Below, in pieces: positions 22,436 through 35,123 of a stretch of 64,000 nt of DNA. This DNA is from Hypomyces perniciosus. Lineage: Eukaryota; Ascomycota; Sordariomycetes; Hypocreales; Hypocreaceae. Position 1 is the stretch's first letter, and each line of letters opens with the position of its first letter. Made by a program: the position numbers and the translations under genes. The stretch is from positions 1,426,001-1,490,000 of the forward strand of contig SPDT01000001.1 in NCBI GenBank assembly GCA_008477525.1. The letters run 5' to 3'. A model generated the notes under the pieces. The model saw nothing but the letters and a program-made list of their open reading frames with translations. It was not told the DNA's origin and made no database searches.

Positions 22436-25228
22436 TTAACGCACGCCGATCGACGATACCTGTTGCGGAAAGCTGCTTTGGCTGCTATGCACCGATTGCT
22501 CCGAACCGAACTCACCACTGCCCGCGCTAGCACTCACACTGCCCGTCAGACTATGAACATTTCTAGACTTGGGGAGATTGAAGGTGCTCACCCCGATTTG
22601 TTGCTCAACCTGTTGCGGAGCTACCGAATTGCCCTGTCCTGGGGGATACCGTGGAACGGGCTGGCGAACACCGTCGGGTGGTGATGGGCGTCCGTTCATA
22701 GGAGGTCCGAATCCATTTGGAGGTGAGGGTCGGCCATTCCCACCTCGCATTGATGGACTGTACGGATTCCCCGGGGATTGACTAGTCCGCCGAGGGTAAG
22801 CACCGTTCATGCCAGCGCCGCCCCCAGCGCCAGGTCCATACTGCATCTCGTCCAACTTGGAGGCTGTTAGAGAGTTGGCGCGGGACCCAGCACTCATTGC
22901 CCCACGGTCGACAGCGCCGTAGCGATTAGAAGTAAAGCTCATAAGGGGATCGTCGAGAATGTTGTCATTCATATTCGGTGCGTGACTCGTTTGGCTCATT
23001 TGACTCGTACGGTTGCGACCGAAGTTGGGTCGAAATCTGCTAGCTCCACGAGGCCTGTCACCCTCAGGGTTATGACGAACCTGGGCGGGGGGTGGTCCAG
23101 GGACCTTCCGATTCTTCTTCGAGGTGACGCTCATCATGTCAAAGTTGTCAGGGTCAATCATCGGCATAGGAGGGCCCATGGCGGGATCGAAATAATCGTC
23201 GTCGTCATCATCGTCGTCGAAGACTTGCGCACTGCTTCTTGTCGGGGGTGGGCCTCGGCGAGGAGGAGGGCCTGCTGGCGGGCCGCGCCTCATTCGCATC
23301 TCCTGCTCCTTCAGAGCAAGCTCACGCTGGCGGAGTGCCAGTTCCCGCTCCCTGACAGCAATGTCCGAACCGTCACCGCCGAATGATTGCTCCTGACCCT
23401 CTGGGATATCATCGTAAAGAACGAGATGCGAGAACTCTTCCAAATCATTTCCATCCATTGAGCCCCGTCGGGACGCCGCTCTTGACCCTCCATTCATGCT
23501 CGGTGGCGGCCGGCCGTAACCATTAGGTGGCCCGCCGTTCATGGGTGGCCTTCGCATTCCTCCTTGACTCAAGTTGGACGTGTTTCTCGGGCGCGGTTGT
23601 CTAGGCGGCATTCCGTTCCCGTTGGGCATGCCATTCACCACTGGCCGGTGCCCCATCTGGGATGGGCCCCGTGGAAGTGGAGATGAATTATTCGGTGAGC
23701 CGGGGGCTGCAAGGTTTGTAGGCGCCTCGCCGGGCCTCGGTCGATTACGATTCACTATGTTGAGGTTGTGAAGGATAGCATAGAGTGTTTCGATTCGAGG
23801 CACCGGGATCCTAGAATCGCGTGCTAGCTTTGTCGGTGAGCCGAGGTATGTTTCGACTTCCATGGGTCGTCTCGCGACGTAGTCCTGCCACATGATGCTC
23901 TCGGCGTGATTGGGCTTGGTCATGTCGTCTATGATTCGCTGTTTGAAGTCCGGTGCAAACTTGCAACCGTTGGCCTCGGCCAAGCGTAATAACTCGTCAA
24001 TAACATCGGATATCATTTCCCTTACTCCAACCTTCTCCAACAGCGCGGCATGGTTGGAAGTTTCGAATATTACACTGATTGGATGAAAGGCAATAGGGCT
24101 GCGATTTTCGTTAGCGAGACCTTGGAATTTCTCCACTGTCGAAGTATTTCAACTCACCCAATCACCCTCTCATATTGTTGTTGGCGAATGTTTGGCGATA
24201 CTTTACAGTCCACCTGGCCGGTGCTCAGCGTCATAGCCAAGGCTTGAGCCATATCCTCTTGAATGGACTGAGGAATGCCGCCGCCCTTGTTTGCGGGACC
24301 GACCCAGATTTCTGTTGAGCCCTTGTGCTCGAATTCGCTCTGGCCGAGCTGTGTGAGCTCGGCCCCGGAGACGAGAGAGAGGACTACGTTGGTAGGAAAT
24401 CGTTCTTCGATGGCAGCTTCGACACCGAGGGTGTGAGTGGTGTTGATGAGAATGCATGTATGTTGTGGTGTAACGACGGAATCGATGACGGCGGCGAGGT
24501 CGTAGACATCGGGAAGGGCTTTTACACAGAGGATGACGTAGTCGAAAGCGCCGTCTCGGGCACCTACAGCGTCTTCTGGGTTTCGAACCACTATGAGGGT
24601 TTAACGGTTAGCAATTTGTCTCTGGGAAAGGAAGGCTGTGTGTGATTGTCTAATCCGTACCATGTCGAGGCTTGAATCGCTCATTTCCGAAGATGGGAGA
24701 CCTGGAGCGAGGATGATTAGCATTGAGCAGTGCTTTCCTGCGCGGGTATCGAGGCTCCGACGTACTTGAACGAAATGCCGTACTGAGCGACATGCTCATA
24801 GCCTGATTTCCATACCAGTGTGACGTCGCAGGCGTTGGTGGCCTGTAGCCTCCATGACAAGAAGGCGGAGACGGGATTGCCGCCCACTGAACATATTGAC
24901 ATTAGCTGATTGTCACTCATATCGAAAGAATGGTGTGGATCGTCATCCAACGATCGCATTTGGGATAAGAACGGTGGAGAGGAAAAGAAGGACGTGAGTT
25001 GGAACTGAGGAAGAAAGGGCGAGCTTGGTACAAATTCCAGGATGAATAATGATGAAAAGCTAAAGGACCGGAGCGGCGCAGCACCAGCAGGGTATTTTCA
25101 GGCGCCAACACGCTGGCTGGTAGCAGATCTTGGTACAGGTACAGAGGGGAGGGGCCAAGGACAAAAGATGCGACAGAGTGGGACTACAAACCTGATAGAA
25201 TCTTAAGACGGGGCGTCATGGGTGGCAT
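22436..25228 (-). CDS. Ketopantoate reductase (ApbA/PanE)-like protein with long disordered tail
   Basis: Rossmann-fold NAD(P)-binding oxidoreductase relative, probably not a housekeeping ketopantoate reductase. Five exons, 25228-25192, 24886-24766, 24701-24661, 24590-24158 and 24098-22436, give 764 aa. The first exon codes only 12 residues plus one base (ending RLKILS) and joins by a 305-bp intron to VGGNPVSAF, completing the first beta strand and nucleotide-binding loop, which lacks the classical GxGxxG. A 41-bp microexon supplies SPIFGNERFKPRH. Then come DYVILCVKALPDVYDL, TNVVLSLVSGAE and the all-helical C-domain (QQQYERVIG|PIAFHP). From about residue 337 on, 430 residues rich in Pro, Gly, Asn and Arg follow, with an Asp run (8 D) and a Glu/Arg helix. 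S. pombe Mug72 belongs to the same broad family. Substrate unknown; the tail suggests a regulatory or scaffold role (inference). Confidence 0.85.
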
Positions 25229-26000
25229 GGTTTCGTTTCGTCGAGGTCCCAATGGGGACTAGCGAGAATAGCCAAGATCTGAGGGTTATGGTTATAGCGT
25301 TATAGCGTACTTCGTAGTTGGCGCTCTCACGATGGCCGTGGTCGTGGCCCTGTCGTCGCACGGCGCAGCGAGTAGGCAGGGAAGGCCTCCCCTGTCAGCG
25401 GGCTATAGGGACGTGTCGGTATTGGTGGTTACACCGAGGTGGTAGTATCCGAATCGACCGGTCGCCAGGCCCGTGCTGTCTAGCTACTCGTATCGCTGGG
25501 AGCGTGCGAGTCGTCGTGGCAAGATGGATCGCGGCGCACAATAGATGGGGCGGGAGAGGGGCGCTGAGCTCCGCGGCAGCCGGATCGTCAGGCGTCGTAG
25601 GCGATGGCAGAGAGCCGGGTTCAGGCCTTGTTCAGGCCTTGCAGGCTCGTAGCGAAGAAGTGGTGATCAAACGAGAGTGCGCACCCCAGGCAGGCTGAAG
25701 GCCGGAGTGTGCGGCAGTTGGTTGGCCCGCTAGGGTGGGCTAGCAGCGACGGCGGAAGATAACGAGTGGACAGCCCAGCAGTCAAGCTCGATCTAAAAAT
25801 CCAGAAGTCTCGACGATAGTGAGTGACAGTGGGTGGTGGGAGATGCTCTGGGGTTTTCGTAGGACAGGCAAGAAAGAACAAGGACAAACACGCGCTGGCT
25901 CGGCTCGGCAGCGCTGGTTGGTTTGTTTGGTAATCGATTAAAGGGAGGGGCGTGAGGACAAGAAAATATGCGTGTGAAATAAAGGGCACGCAGCGAGTGG

Positions 26001-26026
26001 TGTGTGTGTGTGTGTGTGTGTGTGTG
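26001..26026. repeat. (TG)n microsatellite
   Basis: Thirteen TG dinucleotides in a row, in intergenic DNA; the run creates the His-Thr repeat seen in the spurious minus-strand frame here. Confidence 0.95.
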
Positions 26027-27300
26027 CGTTTTCGCGAGATGACTGATGGGGCGTGCGGACTGTGAAGCGAATGGACGGACGGCGCGCCTTGGAGTCTTGT
26101 CTGGCTGTCTGGGTACGTGGCAGCAGTCCGAAACGTCAATCCCAGCTCAGCTGAGAAGTGCGGTACTAACGTACGAGGCAAGGCAAGGTGTAGTACTTCG
26201 TATGTAAGGTAAGGTTGGTAAGAAAACAAGGGAACCAGAAGCCACCTAAAAGCAGACAGACGGGCCAAGGTCAGGCAGGCCGATTATCAACAGGAAAAAG
26301 GTGTCTGGTCGACCGGGTACATATAATACAGTACCTACCTGCTAAAAGGAAAAAAGTGTCTGTCTGTCTGTCTGTCCCTCTGTCCCCGGCGTTTGTTTGT
26401 CGTGCAAAGCCGTGCTGTGCTCACCACTGGAGCATGTAAGTACTCGTAAGTAGAATGTGGCTCAGACCAAAAAACCACTTCAAGATTGCGGGTCAATTGG
26501 AGGGAGAAGAAGGGGCGCGAGGAACGAATGACGATAGTAGCAAGACAGAAAAAAAATGGTCGAAATGGTGGAGCGTAAGATCGATGGTACGGACGACACG
26601 TTGGTATCGAATTCAATAGTATCCTGTCCATGTACATACGAGTGTGTACGCTCTCAGCACGTCGACTCTGAGCCTCCGAGCCTAGTACCTGTGTGTAATC
26701 GGGCAGCGGATTCCACGTAGGACGCCGAAACCAATGTCTTTTTTGCTGTGGGAACTGCGGCAGTGTTCTAGGGGCGGGTACGGCTTTCGGCTCCCCTTGA
26801 TTTGGGTCCCTTGTTTCCTTTCTCCAGAATCCTTCGCAGCCTTCCTGGCATACGAGGAGTACTCGTGGTATATGTAACGGCGGCTCCTGCTAAACACGAC
26901 CGGGTCGAACCTGTCAGACTCGTGGTATATAAGGAAGCAGGACGCTGTATAAGTTTTTGTGCAGCAATGAATGCTCCCCCAATGTCCGTTGGTATGTGCG
27001 AGTGCAACGGACTGTGGCCGGGACGCGGGAGTGACCAGGAAGCCGTTGGTTCACGCGTGGGGCACCTTGCACTTTGCACCTTATCTAACCCCTGGTCCTT
27101 TTTCTTTTCTGTCCCTTTCTTTTCTTAGTCGTCACCTCGTGGCGTCCCGCCCGTCAGAAAGCTCGAGTCGATGCTGATACCTTTATAAAGGCGCTTTCGG
27201 GTCGTCGCTGGCGGTCGAGGGAGGCAGGAAGGGTCGTGTCTGCCCGGTCGAAGAGAGGTGGCAAGACTAGAGTTGGGGAAAGGGAGATGGATACGAAGAT

Positions 27301-27348
27301 GGGGAGGGGGAGAGGGAGAGGGAGAGGGAGAGGAAGAGGAAGAGGGAG
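27301..27348. repeat. GA-rich purine tract (GGGAGA)n
   Basis: Imperfect repeats of GGGAGA, then GGAAGA, for about 48 bp on the plus strand. No coding role is likely. Confidence 0.9.
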
Positions 27349-27411
27349 CTTGCAGATAACAAACAGTCTGGTGGCAGAAAAATCAGGCCAGAATACTTTT
27401 ACGAGTATTCG

Positions 27412-27479
27412 TACGGAGTAATACTGTACTTCGTACGAAGTACTGATAATAGCCAATTACGAGCACACCGTACGGAGTA
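27412..27479. repeat. Cluster of TACGRAGTA motifs with a 16-bp perfect palindrome
   Basis: TACGGAGTA at 27412-27420; TACTTCGTA and TACGAAGTA overlap at 27427-27442 to form the palindrome TACTTCGTACGAAGTA; a further TACGGAGTA lies at 27471-27479. Confidence 0.9.
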
Positions 27480-30400
27480 TTAGGATTCTTCTCCGTAGAT
27501 ACGTCGTCAGCTTATGTGCAATGGCAGCTAATTCTGAAGTTCTGATCGGTGAATTCGATCACCGCGGAGAGCTACTTCATGAGCAGAGTAGCTATGTACA
27601 TGTACGAAGTGCTCGCTGAGTAATGGACATAATGATCAACGTATTCCAATGCAATACGAAGTACTTACAGGTCATTCATTGCCTGCACGAGGTCTATTAA
27701 TTACTTGTGACTAATTTCTGTCTTTTCAGTCATATCTCCGAGTCAATGCACATAGTATCTATTACGGAGTAGAATTGACAGTCTTGCAATGAGACAGTGA
27801 GGCTCAACACCACAATTATCATCGGCTTTTCCCGAGAAGACGATACATAATATTACAGCATTCAGCACCTGCAGCAAACAACTGCGCCTATGTGGGCTTG
27901 CATACATACGAGCTGCCTACGAAGCATGTACTAATTAATTGCTAGCACATGGCTTACTTCCAATGACCAGTAGCACCATTCCATCCATCCCGCCGTGGCA
28001 TTCCAACACGGCCCCGTCCGAGGAATCGACCCCGGCCCGCGTCCAGTGGGAATTCTTAAGTAGTACACCGTATCCCTCTTTTAATTTAATCTCAATCCAT
28101 TCCGACATGTTCAGCATCAAGCCCCCACGCGTGCGTATATATGGGAAATGACATGAAGGTTTCGTAGAACTCAATTGAGCAGCTATATATGATAATATAG
28201 CATCCAGCTTCAAACCCCAGACACATTTCATGTTGTCATGAAGCTCAGAACTCCTGCTTCCAACAACAAAGAACGTCGCTGCATGGCCATCCCTGCAAAT
28301 ATCACAACGCACCAGCTAAATTAGGCAAGATCTGGCTGCCTAGCCTATGCTTACTTGGCCTTTGGTATCCATTAAAAATGGTATACGAAGTACATACGAA
28401 GTATATAAACCATCGAATACTCTGAATTCCCATATATCTGTTCTCTTTTTGTATGTACAGACTACCTACAACATCCAGACAGGCACTAACCGGAATCTAG
28501 TCCATATTTAGAAAGGCTACCCACATCATTCTTCCCCTGCAGTTAAAGTACAGTGGAGTCTGAGGCCTGTGGGTCGTCGTCACTCGTGGAGTTCGGCACT
28601 ACCACTCAACAGGAATCTTTTTCGGAGCGGCCGGGAAGAGGTCCTTTAATTCACATGTCTATTGGCTTGTTTTTGGTACCCGAATGGACCAATTGATTGC
28701 CCAACATTCTCCTGTGTGAGGTACTATGTATTACTACTAGGTACGTATGTACTTCGTACTACTACGACTAATAATACTACTCTCTACAGTTTAAGCTGTC
28801 CCCGCATAAAGCCTTGGAAGAAGAAATTGGTGTTTCAACACCACGCAGCTTGGCTGGGGATTCCTCATAGGCAGTACTCCGTAATATTCTTGGAAATTAT
28901 AATCGCCATACGAGCAGATAGATGGCTTGATCCTACCGCCTGCAACAGCGAATTAGACTTATCCGTACCTGACATGGCCCGGGGAATAATCAACCGCTAA
29001 TAAATGGCTTGCCACGTTGCTCTCCGTTGACTCTAGCTAGGTACCTAGGTAGTATTTGATAGTAGTATGTAGTAGTATTGCCACAAATTTACGGGTAAAA
29101 AACACCACCAGGCTGCCTCCCTCTACTCATTGCCGGAGCTGCCGGGTCACCATCAGCCCATCCATCCTGTCCTTAATTACCAAGGTAGCATCTTGCTGAT
29201 GCCGGATGACGCATTGTGTTTGCTTACGAATGTAACTGGAGCCCTGCAAACAGAGCTTTGGCAGTAGGTGAGCCGCACTTTTAGGGCGTTGTTTTTCATG
29301 CAGTGCAAACAAACTTCTGCGCTGTCTTCTCAGTGAGTCCGTGCCACAGGGGAGAGCTATTAATATATTAACGTCCGTGTTCGATGCGGCGCAGTTGTGG
29401 AGAGAGCCCACGTAGCATCAACTCGTAAAAGCCGTTGCATTCCGTGGACCTCATCAAGGAAGCTGCATCAATGCCCAGAATGAACCACTTTTTAATTCAC
29501 ACTTGCGGGTGTATATGTTTCTCCAGCTCAATTGATTGTAAGATATGTTTGCGCAAACGACTTGTCTCAAAATGCAGTCTCGTATTTCACGGGCATTCTT
29601 CAAACAAGGCATTTCATACTTGAGATTGTGGTGTGAGTGCATTGACTTTGTACGAAGTACTCAACAGGCATAGCGTAACGGCTTCAAGCATCTCGAGTTT
29701 TCAAAACTCAAGTTTAGCACAGCTAGTCATTGGTTTTCTTCACCGCCTCAGCGATAGGCCCCTTTGGCTATACGAGAGGCCAAACTATTTCTTAGTTTCT
29801 ATCTACGGAGTACTCCGGTGGTTTGATGACATAATACCATATGCCCACTTTGCACATCACCACGCTATCGGACTCACGAGATCCTACTGCAGGACTCATA
29901 GCGGCGGCATTTGAGTCCACCTACCGAGACAGAGATACGAGCAGTAGCAGCAGTAATAGTACTACTCGTAATAGTAGACGAATAGACTGACTTTTTAGCG
30001 TATCACCACATCAATGTGGGTTCTGATCTAGTGCCTCGTATTCCTTCGAAGAGCCTCAACTTGTCAATCGAGGTGATGGGTCAACAAACTACTGACGGCC
30101 AATCATTCACATGTCGTTACATGACACATCACAGTTGCGGGTGGCTGCAGCCATACGCAGTCCATTTATTTATTTTTATCGGATGAAACCCAAACGGTTC
30201 GGCAAGTAGATGTCGGAGGAATAGTTGAAGATGATTCGTGGAAATACACTTCGTATATGCCTTCACCTAGAGAAAATCTACACCAAAAAAAATCGGTTGT
30301 TCAAGGGAATCTCTGGCTATCAGCTCGAACGAAATAGTAAACAGATTGACTAAGATATGGAAGCTATTAGTCGAGGGATACGGAAATAATGCTCTGGTCG

Positions 30401-33138
30401 TTTGACTTCATCATGAATCTATAGTAAAGGGATAGACGTCCTGCTCTCTCACCACCGAGGGGCTCTGGGTACTACATGTCGTCAAACGGTGGAAGCCACC
30501 AATTTCCCTTCCATACTCTTACAGCAAGTAATATTATCACCAAAATAACTCCAAGGTGTTTCCATGGCGTTGGGCCACCAAGATTAGCGGGCATCTATCC
30601 ATCCACCCGTGTGACATTGTCTATTCCACTCTCTAAAGTCATATTTCCCCTCTTCGACTAGCAGCTTCAGAACTCTAGTCACGTCGTAGTACGTGTTCTC
30701 TCTACGTACGGAGCTAGTCTCTCGTGTCACCACGCCTCATATCCAGTCAGGGCACCCGGAATTACATCGTAAGACAATCTCGCGGCTACGCGGAAACATC
30801 TCGTCCAGCCGCAAATTCTATTCTTTTTTAGTCAAACTATCTGTTTCCGTGTCACTGGACATCGGATGTACACACTTCGGCTAGGTCTCGATATGCGACC
30901 CGTGTCGAGGCTAGGACAATAAGAATACCGGGGGACATCTGTGATTAGTATGACAGTCCTAACTCTATTGTGACGACAGACCAGAGCGATGCCCACCTAG
31001 TGTTGACTAAATCAGATAACTAGTTGTTTGGCCGGAATTATGTCATCATATAAATTCGAGAACCAAGTTTCTTAATGCACCATGAGGTTGCTATCCGATA
31101 TTCAGGGGGGATATGACCGCCAGACATGTAGGACATCGGCAAGCGGTTGTCAATAAAACAGGGATTACAAGATTGTATTGCCACAGACAACTCTTATCTA
31201 CATGGCAGTTATTTGCAATGCCAATACAACAGTGAAAAAATTGACTACCCCATAAGTTAACCACCTAGCATTAGGTGATGCATATCCCGTTCTATTGTCA
31301 CCCGCTTGATCGGGTAGACAAATTGAGACGTTCCGAGTCTTTGTTTTACGAGTGAAAATTATTTCCTTGCTGGTGCATTTTCACCTATTTGGACCCGGCT
31401 TTCCATACCTGACACAAACTACCTTAGATATACTAAGTTCCCTTGAAGAACTTGACCGCCGAAGGGGGCCGATTCTCCGTAGCGATGCATCTAACTGCTT
31501 TACAGTAGTCGAGGAAGCTGGCAGATTACCGGAATAAATGCCTATTACAAGACATCAAAAGTGATGAGGGGGATATAATATACCATTGTTATCCAATACG
31601 CAGGCACCAGTCGTTTTCCTAAGTAGTTATTGTTGTTCACAATCCGAGATTCAAGACTGAGACTGATACATAACATGACTATGATCCCTTTTAGGGGACT
31701 GCTAATGATACTAGACAATTAGAAACACTTTCTGAGACTGAGGACGAGCCAAGAAGAGGATGAGCCACGAAGAGCAAAGGGTTGGCGATGCGGCCATTGC
31801 TGGCAACAATCCCGATCTTGGTAGGAACTCTGAGCTCCAGCTTCCTCGAGGCATTCTAACAAGGGAAACTCCTACCTTCTTCCCCAAGTTGACCTACCTA
31901 GTATGGATGAAGAGCATGAGCTGAATCACACCGGAACTAGCCTGTGAACATTCGGGTGGGTTGAATGACAAAGCATGGATAGATCAAGTGATGCGGTTTC
32001 GGGGCATGAATAACTCCCAGATAATGAAGTAACCCCTCACAATATGTAGCGGTCCCTAATCATTCGAAATGAGTTGTATTGAGATACCTCTTCTCTTGGT
32101 TCCGGGGATACGGAGGCGAAGTCGGGCGCAGTGGAGGAGCATCTTCGGCGTGACCGGTCCGAGTGACCCACTTTTCTCCGAGTTTACCTCAACACACCGG
32201 ACCATCGACAATGTCCTTAGGATTAAACTCTTTGATGTTGGGTGTCGTCTACTATTTCAGAAGTGAAATAATTCAATGCGGGATATATACTACCTGTGAA
32301 TGTCTTCAGGTCTCATCAATGCTATGTGAGTGCTACGAAGTACGTATGTAGCGCTATATTGAACCCCGAGATTCTGGCCATGTCTTGCAATAAGAACCCT
32401 AGAAGTTGCAAGCTATTCAAAGGAGCTGATTGATTGAAAATGCTGATCATGGGAGACAAAGTACTCCGTAAATCGATCCGGGATATGGCACGGAATTGGT
32501 CCAGCCACTTACCCCGAGGTGTACGTCGCTGTACAGCGGACCCTTCTTACATACGCAACGATGACTCTGACGGCATGGCTAATGGATAGGAAGCGGCCTG
32601 GCTCAGATACGATACGGTGCGGAACTATGCCTAGGATATCATGGAGCCAGAGTGGCACGGAGTGACTCATGGCTGACAGATGTTGACGTTGTCTAGATGT
32701 CCATGGGCCGATTAGGTTTTCCGAGTGAGGATCTGCGGCACGGTGTTTCTGTAGGCGCGTCTCATGGGACCTCTTTCAAAGAAACAGCTCTCCTACCGCA
32801 TACATCCAATGCGTAACTTGTATGCCGGGAGATACAGGGTATCGCTCAATACAACCTATCACGGTTCGGGTTGTAAACATTCCACCACCCAATGAATTCG
32901 CGCGTACGGAAGTGCTCTGGGTTGGCACCAAATACTATGCAAGACAGACGTCGACAGCTCACACCCGAGTCTAATAAACTTGCTCATGTTCCATCAATAG
33001 TCACAATGGCTTACGCATGAGTTTAGTCAACGCGCCCTAACGGAAGGTGTGAGCTCTAATAGGGCTGAAGATCGAGGACGACGGGATGAATCGAGCAATC
33101 GACGGGTCTTGCCCGAGACTCGATGGACCCGTTTCAGA

Positions 33139-33194
33139 TGTTTTCTTTCTTCTTTCTTCTTCTTTTTTTTTCTCCTTTTTTTTTCTTTTTTTTG
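33139..33194. repeat. Polypyrimidine tract (TTC/T-rich)
   Basis: Nearly pure T and C for about 55 bp, the source of Lys/Glu-rich or Phe/Ser-rich spurious frames on both strands. Confidence 0.9.
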
Positions 33195-35123
33195 ATTCCT
33201 CACCAACATGGCCGAGGATTCGACTCGCAAAGCAGTGGCGGGGGATGTTGCGTGATAAATTCCACGTTTTGGTACGTGCATTCGAAGTTCGCGAGGATTC
33301 ATAAATAGCTCGTTGCATGGTGACCAAAAGGAAAATCAAAGCAAAAGAAAAACAGATTAAATGCAACACAAAAGTGCCTAGAGACAGCGATGAGAACTCA
33401 GTTTAGGGGGTGCTTTGGGGGATTTATGTAAGAATACGGAGACGGCGTCGGAACTTCTGTTGACTGGGCCGTTCCGAGGCAAAAGTTCCAGTGCCTTTTC
33501 AGTGGCGGAGCGGAGCACAGAGCAGTTTTTCAGTGGTGGAGTGTCTTCAGAGTTGTAATACTATGCCTCGGTACGGAGTATATGATGCGTCTTCTGAATG
33601 CCTTTTGTTGGATCATATCCAAAATCGATGATGAAGATTCTTGTGGGTTTTTGATCGGTACATACACATATGGCAAGCATATGACAGTTAGGCAGTCGCG
33701 GGATTTTCAGTGCTAGAGAAGACAAACGGATACCTCGTACATAGAGCAGCCAAACAGTCTATGCCATCTCCAGCATCTATCTACCCGTCTCTGCATGATC
33801 CGGGGAATGGGCCAAGTTGCATCGCGCAGAATGGGAACTTTGGAAGTCTCCGACTGTTAGTGCTAGGAGAAAAAGGAACACAGTGGAGTGTGTGATCCCG
33901 CACCGTAGATAAGCAAGACAGTGGTGTAAATCTTGAGAACAAATGCACGAAGCAATAGGCTGTTGCAAATACTTCATGAACAAATCGACAGCCTTACCAA
34001 TTTCGAACATGCTCGCCACGGTCATTTCCGACCAGACGGTTATGGCGCTGCAACTATGACAGGGTCGCAATTAATATCGCTATCTACTGCTACTCGACTC
34101 GTCGTGACGACCGACAAAATCGAGGGGAGAGATAAGGGCACACCACCCCCTGGACGTTTGCGAGATCTTCTGGCTCATCATTGGCTAGCGGAAGAGAAGA
34201 TGGCTGCGCCCTACGAAGTAGCGAGCAAAGGTCCATTCCGGCGGAGCGAGGCTCTCGCGGACCGCGGGACTTATACATTGGCGCAACGTTTTGATGCAAC
34301 CTCTTGTTGCGCCGTCCAAGGATGCTTGGTCAATGGAGGCCAAAGCCAGACGAATACTACGAGTACAGCATCTTGGATCACTATACTTTGCGCAATCTTA
34401 GTGCATTCAAACCGGATGGCGCCATCTTCTGGTTGTCCAATGCGTGGAAGGATTCCCAACTTGGTCCAACTTGGTTCAGCTTGGTTCAGCTTGTCATACT
34501 GTTTTCAGGCCAGCCACGGCGCTACGCTACCGTTCTTTAGGAAGGTCGGCTGTTTTGCACATGTCTGCTGTCCCGAATGAGCAGTTGGCCCTGGATTGAC
34601 ACGCCAATCTCAACAATCCTTTGGTATCTGTCCAGCGTCCTTTGCAGCGATTATACGCATGGTGGCCGACATGGCCTTCGAGGCTGCTCCGTGCCTGTGC
34701 ACTGTGCCCTCAGCGCTGCGCTATCGAGCTTTAGCGGGGGCGTGGGCCCCATTGGAGACCTAGACTGCCGTGCGAGTAGTATTCCCTATGGACATACTCC
34801 GTACTGTGCTGAAGACTTGGGCGTGCTAGACTATTGACTAAGAGGCAAGAAGTCCGGCCGCCGCCCATGGGGTAAATCTGGTGCGCTCTTCTCTCTTCAC
34901 ACACCTCTTTCTGGCCCTCTTGATTGAGTGAGAGTAAGAATCTCGCCTTACACGAGTCGAATCGCATCGAATCGACCCGATTTGGCTCGTTCGACCAGTC
35001 GACGACCATACGGCCGCGACGAAGGGACATCGACAAGAGAGAATCGATCGAGCGAGCGACCAGCGCGGAGTGAGCTTTGTCTATCTGACGACGCCGAACC
35101 GACGTCGAGTCTCCGTTATCGCC

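Larger units (their letters stand above)
25229..35123. other. Gene desert of 9.9 kb between KPR-like and OPT genes
   Basis: No gene is recognised. The first 1-2 kb probably holds the promoter and leader of the KPR-like gene. A minus-strand frame of 125 codons at 27935-28312 matches no family I know. The stretch holds a TG microsatellite (26001-26026), a GA-rich tract (27301-27348), a pyrimidine tract (33139-33194) and at least a dozen TACGRAGTA copies (25308, 26190, 27412-27479, 27657, 28384-28405, 28750, 28873, 29650, 29804, 32335, 32461, 33572, 34798). From 29900 to 32900 I see only unique, stop-rich sequence. Confidence 0.55.

Noticed and set aside
25621..26268. 215-codon minus-strand frame
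   Set aside because: Crosses the TG microsatellite and a TACTTCGTA motif; translation is low complexity (His-Thr run) and matches nothing known.
27935..28312. 125-codon minus-strand frame beginning MRCDICRDGH
   Set aside because: Looks mildly protein-like but has only one Cys pair, no family match and no neighbours; left uncalled.
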